In this document: positions 56,597 to 64,000 of the stretch, one piece after another | Layout of the letters: each line of letters begins with the position of its first letter | Position numbering within the stretch: position 1 is the stretch's first letter | Source of the DNA: Hansfordia pulvinata | Lineage: Eukaryota; Ascomycota; Sordariomycetes; Xylariales | Length of the DNA: 64,000 bases | Direction: 5' to 3' | Assembly (NCBI GenBank): GCA_006538405.1 | Contig: BJKQ01000013.1 | Location: 372,001-436,000 of the forward strand | Made by a program: the position numbers and the translations under genes | The notes under the pieces: model-generated | What the model was told of the DNA's origin: nothing | What the model saw: only the letters and a program-made list of their open reading frames with translations | The model's database searches: none

Positions 56597-58669
56597 TGAG
56601 TGCTTCCGATGTCTATACACCTTGGAATTTGTAAGGTACGGTATATACACCTACTCCGTAAGATAGGATTAAGCGAGGGCTGGTTGAGGCAGCGGCGGGA
56701 CGGGTTGTACAGTATGGATTCCTACGAGTACCGTAATCTGCCTCCGTCCCGGCACCACCGTCTGCGCCCGGTTACAAGCAACCATATGTTTCTATCCGCA
56801 TACTCCTGCGCTAGGTACCTGACCTAATCCACACTCTCGAAGTCCCAAGTGGTTGTTTGAAAGCCAGCACTTTCTCAACATCTGTCGCCTTCTTCCTAAT
56901 ACCTTATCGAGCCGCTGCCGGTGCCGGTGCCGAGTGTGACCTCTGCGCAGGCCGCGAAAGCAGAGTGCTGGACGCCGTGTGTGAAGACGACGACGGGGAT
57001 GATGACGACGACGGCACCAACAGCGGGCGACGGGCTCTCGGCTGCCAATCTTATTTTACAAACATCAGCAGCGACGCACTGGCCACAGATGCCTGTCACT
57101 GTACCCATACTCGTACGCGTGTGCCCGGCGCATCGTCCAGGTGTTCACCGTTGCGGCTCTTGGCAAGGTCGCGGCTCTCTGTTATCTTTTTCCACCGCCA
57201 AGTTATTAGACGATGAAGGATACCCCCTGCACGAAACCGCAACCTCCCAAATAACCCCGGCTTGCTCAGGCCCGAGCGAGTGAACCCCGGACGGGATTGG
57301 GAATTCCACGCGTGCACTCGCAAGACCCATGCGGCAAGAGACTCGCTTCGAAATGCAGCGTGCAGCCGAAGCTGCCGAGAAAGACTGGCTCTATCCAGTT
57401 GTAATCAAAGCTACGCCGTGTATACCCTCGTCGCCCTGGGCTTGGCGGGGGCAGATAGCTGCGGTCGGCTCGGGACCGGCCTTTTTCTTCTCGTCTGCGC
57501 AACGTGAGCTTTTTTTTTTTTTTTTTCATTCTTTATCTCTCCTTCTTCTCGGTCCGCCGTCGCGTCCTACGCCGTTGGCTGCTGACTCGCATCGATACAG
57601 CGAAGCCAAGCAGACTCGTCACGAGACTCGCGGGCACCACCACAAGCGGGCGGTGCTGGAGTTACGCAAGACCACAACGGCGGCAGAGCCGTGTCACGCG
57701 GCACAAGGGCCCTTGTGTATGTGCAGCGACACGGCGCTGACTGTGGGGGCTGGATGAATGAGGATGACGATGATGAACGTAGCACTCCCCTTTCCTTGCG
57801 CAGTGCGTGTCGGACGGCAGTTTGCGCCGTTGCGGGGGGCTCGTATGGGCACAAGGAGGGCCTGCAGAAAGCACGCGCGAGGGAGGGACCAGGATATCTC
57901 GGGCCCCCCTTTCTCCCCGTCCCGTCTCATCTTTCCAACGGCGTGCGCGTGCTCGTACTGTGGGATTCGGCATGTCCAACTTCGCCCGTTGCGAAGAAGA
58001 GAGGGCCCCATTTTCTTCTTGTTCTTTTTCCTCTCCTCTTCCTCCTCCGAACTTTCCCTTGCCCGCACCCCCTGGCCTCGAGGAACGTTAAAGCGGAGTT
58101 CCGGGCGGCATGGGATGTTGCTGCCGCCTCGGGTCCCCGCTCTGTTGTCAACCCCGGTTGGGCAAGGGCTTTCCCACCGCAGACTGGCTCTGGGCCTGTC
58201 GCCTTTGACCTCGGCTGTCTGCCTGTCGCCATCTGAGATCTCGCTCTTTTGTCGGACTTGGCCCAGTCGCGTGCCAGCAACGGCTCGCTGCCTTTTCGCT
58301 TGGATCGAGACCACCCCCCTCCCCTGTGGCCCCCTGCAACCCCCCCAGTGCACTGCAGGACAGGGATGGCGGGACAGAGGGGCCACGGGGATAAAATAAA
58401 ATCACCAGCCGATAGAGTTGCACATCCAGATTCCCACTCCCATTTATTGGTTTCTGTGTACGTATGTGTGTGTGTGTGCGTGCGTGCGTGTGCTTTGTTG
58501 GATGCTTTCCTGGTCTCGTGTGCCAGAGACCAAACTTATCCGGGACTGTTATATCCCATACCCAAGTTGCTGTATAGGTAGCTGTCAGCTCATCGTCCCC
58601 CCCCCCCCCCCCCCCTCCCTCCCCCCTTTTTATCATCATTTAAGCTACCTGGTGTCATTTAGTGTCAGT
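56597..58669. other. intergenic, no firm gene
   Basis: Contains an Asp-codon-like GAC/GAT run near 56990-57015, a 17-base T tract at 57510-57526, TG/CG repeats near 58465-58490, and TACGAGTA-type octamers at 56723 and 57108. Several 100-200-codon frames exist but switch strand and composition and look like chance frames in GC-rich DNA. Confidence 0.45.
58597..58615. repeat. C homopolymer, 19 bases
   Basis: Sense-strand C run 55 bases before the proposed first exon end of the acyl-CoA synthetase gene, probably promoter or 5' leader. Confidence 0.95.
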
Positions 58670-60967
58670 AGTAAGTACCTATCTATCCCTCAAAAGGCGA
58701 GACCCTTTTACATACACTCACTCCCTCCTCCCCTTTCAGAGAGAGAGAGAGACAGCCCAACCCGACTGACTGTCCCCCCCCCTCTCTCTACAGTGAGCAC
58801 ACCCGCCACCGCCGCCCTGGCCGCCGCCGCCGCCACGGCGCTGGCCGCCATGTACGCGGACGCGCGGCTGCACGTGCGGCGGGACCTGCTCGCGGGCTCG
58901 GCGGCCAGCGCGCCCGGTCGGATGCGGTTCCTGGCGGAGCACGTGGCTGCGCGCGCGGCGGCGGGCCGGCTTCTGGTCTGGCAGCAGCTCGAGGAGCGGG
59001 CTTCCGACCCGGCGAAGGGGGCGGACGACCTGTTCCTGCTGTTCGAGGGCCGCGAGTGGACGTACCGCGCGTTCTGGGAGGCCACGGTGCCCGTGGGCAA
59101 CTGGCTGATGGGCCGGCTCGGGGTGCGCAGGGGCGACATGGTGGCGCTGGACGGGCCCAACAGCCCCGAGTGGGTGCTCCTTTGGCTCGCGCTCGAGGCC
59201 GTGGGCGCGCGGGTCGCGTTCGTCAACTGCAACCTCACGGGCGCCGCGCTGGCGCACTGCGTCAGGCTGAGCGGTGCCGTGCTCCTGCTCGCCGACGAGG
59301 AGATCCGGGGGCTCGTGGGTCCGGTCGAGGAGGAGCTGCTGCTGGCGGGCGGTGCCGGCGGTGCTGCTGCTGCTGCTGCTACTGGTGAGAAGGAAGAGAA
59401 GGGAGAGGAGGAGGAAGAGAAGGAGAAGGAAGAGGGAGAGGAGGAGAAGAAGAAGAAGAAGACGACTATGACCGGCGGAGCCAGGACGGTGTACTACGAC
59501 CGGGCGCGGATCGAGGCCCTGGACGACCGGACGCCGCTGCCGGAGGAGCGCCGCAGCGGCGTGGACCCGGGGAGGTGGCGAACCTGATCTACACGTCCGG
59601 GACGACGGGCCTGCCCAAGGGGACGGTCATCTCGCGGGCCAAGGAGTGCATGTTCGCGGCGCCGGGAGGGGCCGGGAACCTGCCGCTGCGCGCCGGCGTC
59701 GACCGCATGTACACGTGCCTGCCGCTGTACCACGGCGCCGCCCACGGCCTGTGCGTGCTGACCTGCCTCGGCTCGGGCGCCGCCGTCGTCCTGTCCCGCA
59801 AGTTCTCCCACGCCCGCTTCTGGCCCGAGGTCCGCGCCTCGGGAGCCACCGTCATCCAGTACGTCGGCGAGCTGTGCCGCTACCTCGTCAGCGCGCCCCC
59901 CTCCGCGGAGGACCGCGACCACCGCGTCCACACCGCCTGGGGCAACGGCATGCGGCCCGACGTCTGGGAGCGCTTCCAGGACCGCTTCGCCATCGACACG
60001 GTCCGCGAGCTCTACGCCGCCACCGACGGCATGCTCTTCACCACCAACCCCAGCCGCGGCCCTTTCCGCCGCAACGCCATCGCCGTCCGCGGGCCCCTCT
60101 GGGCCTGCGCAACGACCCGTCCCTCCGCCGCCCCGCCGACATCCGCGTCCTCATCGACCCGGACACCCAGGACATCCTCCGGACGCCGCGGCCGGGGCCG
60201 GGCGGGGGCGGGGCGGGGGCAGGGCCGTCCTGGCCGGCGCCGGCGAGGCGGGGGAGGCCCTCGTCCGCATGGACCCGGCCGACCCGGACGCCGCACAGCC
60301 CGCGTACTTTGGCAACCCGGCCGCCGCCGAGGGCCGGCGCGCCCGCGGCGTCCTCGAGGAGGGGGACATGTGGTTCCGCACGGGGGACCTGATGCGCCTC
60401 GACGCCCAGGGCCGGCTGTTCTTCGTCGACCGCCTCGGCGACACCTTCCGCTGGCGCTCCGAGAACGTCTCCACCAGCGAGGTCGCCGACGCCCTCGGCG
60501 CCTGCCCCGCCGGCCTCGTCGCCGAGGCCTGCGTCTACGGCGTCCTGGTGCCCCACGCCGACGGGCGCGCGGGCTGCGCCGCCGTCGTCCTGGCGGACCC
60601 GCACCCGTCGTACCCGTCGGGCGGCCTGGCAGAGACCGAGAAAGAGACAGAGCAGCGCCGCCACCACCACCACCACCACCACTGGCAGCGCGAGCTCGCG
60701 CGCCACCTGCTCGCCAGCCTGCCGCGCTACGCCGTGCCCGTCTTCGTCCGCGTCGTCCGCCAGCTCGACTACACCGGCACCATGAAGCTGCAGAAGGGCC
60801 GCCTGCGGGCTGAGGGCGTCGATCTCGACGCCATCGCCGCCTCGGCCCGCGACAAGGGAGAGGGCCAGCCCGACGCCGTTTGGTGGCTGGCCCCCGGCGC
60901 CACCGAGTACGTCCCCTTCCGCCGCGGGGATCTCGAGGAGCTTCGCGGTGGGCGGGTCAGATTGTGA
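58670..60967 (+). CDS. FATP/FAT1-type very-long-chain acyl-CoA synthetase, frame broken three times
   Basis: AMP-forming enzyme that activates long or very-long-chain fatty acids to CoA esters, usually at ER, lipid droplet or peroxisome. The intron 58671-58793 (GTAAGT, CTGAC, CAG) joins A58670 to TG58794, making an ATG followed by STPATAALAAAAATALAAMYADARLHVRRDL, the hydrophobic start typical of fungal FAT1-like proteins. Motifs in order: FEGREWTYRAFWE, GPNSPEWVLLWLALE, LIYTSGTTGLPKG (about 59585), LPLYHGAAHGL, MWFRTGDLMRLD (about 60369) and GDTFRWRSENVSTSEVADAL (about 60439), the FATP signature. One base appears missing at about 59575, about 60103 and in the G-rich run at about 60200-60230, so the product is interrupted as read. 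A Glu/Lys-rich insertion (59385-59465) and a seven-His run (about 60661) are unusual. Pseudogene or assembly indels are both possible. Confidence 0.8.
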
Positions 60968-61553
60968 GAGGATTTTACGACGGGGGGCAAGAGAGGGGAG
61001 GGGGGGGGGGGGGGGGGGCAGGGTTGTTTCATGGGTTGGTGCTTTCATACGGGCGAGACACTTGGGAGCTCAAGGTGCGAACTCTTCTCTCCCCTCCCGT
61101 GCTTTAACGGATGGGCGGGCAGTAGACTGACAACAGACAGACTGACATCATGGCTTGCCGAAAGGGCTCGTTCTTTCATAGCGAAATAGCGTTGATTGTG
61201 ATATATATAATTTTATTGTTATTCAAGAGTTGGTGGGCAATACCCCGCCTCTTTCTCTCTCGTGATCAAATACGTCGGTGTGCCGCCCCGACTGCGTGCC
61301 TCCGTCTCTTGGCTCTTTTGGCTGAACACAGAATGAACTCTAGTGAAATGTGCCCACATGTACAATGCTGTCCGACGTTATATAAATCTCCTGCCTCTCT
61401 TCTCTTTCTTTCTCTTTCTCTCGGAGTGTATACCAAATACCTCCAGGGCCGACTTCTAGTCCGCCTGTGGTCTTCTAACCAGAACTGAATTACATGTCTC
61501 TGCTTGTGTACACTCGACTCTCTCTTTTCGTCTCGATTCGAGTCTATTCCGCT
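60968..61553. other. convergent 3' flanks, no gene
   Basis: Includes the G tract at 61000-61018 just after the acyl-CoA synthetase stop and an AT-rich segment near 61195-61225. No coding frame recognised. Confidence 0.5.
61000..61018. repeat. G homopolymer, 19 bases
   Basis: Thirty-three bases after the acyl-CoA synthetase stop codon, on the sense strand. Confidence 0.95.
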
Positions 61554-63844
61554 CTAGTGACGCTTCTCTCCTCTACCTCGCGCTCCTGCCTCGTCCCCGC
61601 CGTCACGGGGCTGCTGCTGCTGCTGCTGCATCCGCAGGTCAAGGTACTGCCCAAGCACGGAGCCCTCGCTGCCTGACCGCAAGTGGTCCTTGCGGCTCAT
61701 CCGCCCGTTGGGGTACAGCGACAGGTTGGGCGGCGCGGCGTCGTGCTGTTGCCGCTGCTGGTGCTTGTCACCCAGGCGAGGGGGCGTCTTCTTGCGCAGG
61801 CTGTCTTTGCGGGGTGGGAACTGCGCCTGCTGTTGTTGCGGTTGCTGATGTTGATTCGAGCGTTGTTGTTGTTGCTGCTGCTGCTGCTGTTGGCTGGAGC
61901 TGTGATTCGAACTGTGGTGGCGGGACGAGCTCTGGTGGTGACTGGCCGATGCCGAGTGGCTCCCCCCGTGTCCCGGTTTCGACCTGGACCGGCCGTGCCC
62001 CGACCCGTCCTCCTCGACGATGATCTGCAGACCCGGCCCGTCCCGCGTTGATGCCGTCATGGTCGCCGCGTTGGGGTTGGGTTGCTGGCTGCTACTGCTT
62101 CCATGATCCGCCGTCGTCTTCTTTCTGGAACGGGGCGACGACCGCTGCTGCTCTTCGTCCTCCTCGGCGCGCATCAGCTCGCGCAAGATGCGAATGCCCT
62201 CCTCCCTCTCCGCATCCTCCGTGATCCGCAGGCCCCACGCGCTCAAGAACGTCGCCTCGCCCCGGTAGTTCTTGTGCAGCCACAGGCGCTCCTGGGTCGT
62301 GTGGCCCCCGCTCGCGCTGCCTAGCCGCGCTGGGCTCTGAGAGGGTTTCCTGCTGCTGCTTCCATTGCTGTTGTCATCATCGCCCTGTTGCTGCTGGTGC
62401 CGCCTGGACGATTGTCTCGGTGGCGAGGAGGACGCGCCCCGGGTCTCTCTGTTGTTGCTGTTGTTGCTGCCACTGCTGCTATCTTTGGGCGTCTTTGGGC
62501 GCGAGGGCACCTCGGAGATGGAAGGCAGAGCGCGGTCAGGCGGGGGATGCGGGGGTGGGGGAAAGGCCTTGAGCATGGGAGTGGGCTTTGCGGAAGAGGA
62601 AGACGAGGGCGACTCGTCTCCCGAGCCGCCTCCGCCGTGGCGCGAGTGTTCCGAATTGTGACGCGAGTGCGTGTTGGCCGTGTAGTGCGACTGGCCGGAG
62701 CTGCGGTACGAGATGTCCGAGTTGTGGCGCGAGTGGTTCGCAGAGCTGGGGCCGGTCTTGTCACCCAGGTAGTGCTGTTGGTGGTGATCGTCGCTCCCCC
62801 GCTGGAATGAGGCGGTGGGCGGTGTCGGCGGGAGGGCCTTCCACTGCTGCGCACCCGAGGCTGCGCTCCGTAGCTCGCCGTCGTTGCTCTGGGCGCGCCT
62901 CAGGTGGTGGTGGTGATCGGCGGCCGGGGGCGCAGTGGACATGGCTGCCGCGGACGCCATGATGTGGTGGTGCTGCTGCTGCGCAGGAGGCGAGCCGCGC
63001 CTCGAGGGGGCGGACGAGGACGAGGAAACGGTGGACAGGATGGGGGACTGCTTGAAGGAGAAGTTGCTGGGGGTCGACGATGAGGCCGAGTGGATGACTG
63101 GGGCTCCTGCTCCCCTCCTGCCGCCGCTAGGTCGTGCTGTGGTGTGTCGTGGGGTTCAGGGATGGTCAGCGGCGTCGGGTTGATGGGGACTGGCTTTTTT
63201 CGGATCGGGACCTGTTGCTGCTGTTGGTGGTGGTGGTGGTGGTGGTGTGTGTCGTGATAGTATTGCTGAGAATGCTCTTGATTCTGTTTGGGTAAGACGA
63301 GCTGGAGCTGGTGCGGCGCATGCGTCGTCTGTGGAGCTGGCACTTCTCGTTCCGCCTCTTCTTCCTCTTCTTTGTCCTCTTCGACCGTCAGGGGCTTCCA
63401 GCCGTTCATGGACCACTGGGTGACGGGCCGCTCGCCCGGGGCGGCCAGGTGCGGAGGGTGAGCGGCGGTGACGTTGTGGGCGTGCCAGCGCTGGCCGGTC
63501 GGAGCCGTGTTGGCTCGGGAGAGGGCGGCGGCGGTAGCGGCGGCGGCGGCGGCGGCGGAAGACTGCGATTGCGATTGCTGCGAGGCCGAGTGAGAGGGGG
63601 GCGGGGACTGGTGAGGGCGAGGAGAAGCAGCAGAAGAGGTTTTCGACTGGAAGGGAGGCACTGGAGGGGGCGCGGGCGGGGGTGGAAGTCCCACTTGGTG
63701 ATGCGGCGGCCGTGGTCGGCGTCGGCGTCGGGGTTGGCAGTGGCAGTGGCAGTGGCGGCGAGGGTGTCGGCGCTGTGGTGGCTGTCGGACGTGGAGCCGA
63801 CGCGGGAGCCGCCGAGATGGACAATCTCGCTGGGGCTGGACGAC
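61554..63844 (-). CDS. low-complexity Gln/Ser/His/Pro-rich protein, partial, frame broken twice
   Basis: Family not recognised. The last exon starts after an acceptor GAACAG at 63850-63845 (CTAAC branch site upstream); earlier exons are beyond the window. Coding character moves through three minus-strand frames: about 63844-63680 (SPSEIVHLGGSRVGSTSDSH, ITKWDFHP), about 63665-63130 (RWHAHNVTAAHPP, PVTQWSMNGWKPLTVEED, poly-His/Gln) and about 63115-61554 (SNFSFKQSPILSTVSS to the stop). Each change equals one missing base. The only globular-looking part is TTQERLWLHKNYRGEATFLSAWGL followed by EREEGIRILRELMRAE (about 62310-62155). The rest is SR/HN repeats, poly-Gln and Pro-rich. It may be a scaffold or signalling protein; no function can be given. 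Confidence 0.65.
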
Positions 63845-64000
63845 CTGTTCAAGTGGGTTGCAGCCGTGTTAGTTGCGCTGTGACGTGCGGTACGATTCCG
63901 TGAGGTCAATGGGCAGACGGGCGAGTGAGCGGCCTGGCCGGTGGTGGTGGTGGTGGTGGTGGTGGTGGTGGTGGTGGTGGTGGTGGTGATGACGATCCGC
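63845..64000. other. probable intron of the minus-strand gene, with a GTG repeat
   Basis: Contains CTAAC (branch site of the minus-strand intron) and sixteen perfect GTG units at 63941-63988 (CAC on the minus strand). Whether the repeat is intronic or codes for His/Thr/Pro cannot be told from this window. Confidence 0.45.
63941..63988. repeat. GTG trinucleotide microsatellite, 16 copies
   Basis: Perfect repeat near the right end of the window. Confidence 0.95.

Noticed and set aside
56857..57283. Small cysteine-containing frames that looked like a secreted protein
   Set aside because: No ATG in frame (TTG or GTG only), a stop lies just upstream, and no signal peptide exon could be joined.
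60038..61048. 336-codon minus-strand frame opposite the acyl-CoA synthetase
   Set aside because: Antisense of conserved FATP motifs, runs into the G tract; no independent evidence.
1..64000. 5S rRNA genes, which are dispersed in many of these fungi, tRNA genes, CRISPR arrays and transposons
   Set aside because: I searched by eye for the conserved 5S core and tRNA B boxes on both strands and for long repeats, and found none I could support.

Overview
This is nuclear DNA of a filamentous ascomycete (Pezizomycotina), most likely a Sordariomycete; I cannot name the genus. The signs are many short introns of about 50-150 bases with GT..AG ends and CTGAC/CTAAC branch sites, long pyrimidine-rich 5' leaders, a very GC-rich third codon position in several genes, and a gene set typical of the group (RNAi RNA-dependent RNA polymerase, DUF7704, DUF1348, FMP46). 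There are no operons; genes lie alone on either strand. All splice models here were worked out by hand from the sequence.

Layout. 0.9-11.4 kb: Sec61-gamma (SSS1, -), a CPSF6-like RRM protein (+), a DUF7704 membrane protein (-), a double-Myb telobox protein of Teb1/Tay1 type (+) and ribosomal protein eS4 (+). 11.4-21.1 kb: a 9.7-kb stretch in which I find no credible gene, GC-rich, with simple repeats, two long G tracts and many copies of an 8-mer, TACGAGTA. 21.1-28.6 kb: mitochondrial D-lactate dehydrogenase (+) and a 1350-residue RNA-dependent RNA polymerase (+). 29.7-37.9 kb: NAC-beta (+), tRNA adenosine deaminase TAD1 (-), ribosomal protein eL24 (+), an Ahp1-type peroxiredoxin (-). 37.9-48.2 kb: a DUF1348/NTF2-like protein (+), a degenerate aminoglycoside-phosphotransferase-like protein (+), pantothenate kinase (+). 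49.7-53.6 kb: three mitochondrial genes side by side: a mitochondrial pyruvate carrier subunit (-), complex I subunit B8 (+) and the FMP46 redox protein (-). 55.4-63.8 kb: three genes whose reading frames are broken as read here: a putative secreted protein (+), a FATP/FAT1-type acyl-CoA synthetase (+) and a low-complexity Gln/Ser/His-rich protein (-, 5' end outside the window).

Functional themes are translation and protein sorting (eS4, eL24, NAC-beta, Sec61-gamma, TAD1) and mitochondrial or energy metabolism (D-LDH, pyruvate carrier, B8, FMP46, pantothenate kinase, acyl-CoA synthetase). Lactate dehydrogenase makes pyruvate and the carrier imports it, so those two are metabolically linked though 27 kb apart.

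The most unusual signals are at the DNA level: about 20 copies of TACGAGTA/TACTCGTA outside recognised coding exons where chance predicts about 2; eight G or C homopolymers of 18-27 bases; five single-base -1 frame breaks in two neighbouring genes at the right end; and an acyl-CoA synthetase whose ATG start codon appears to be split by an intron.
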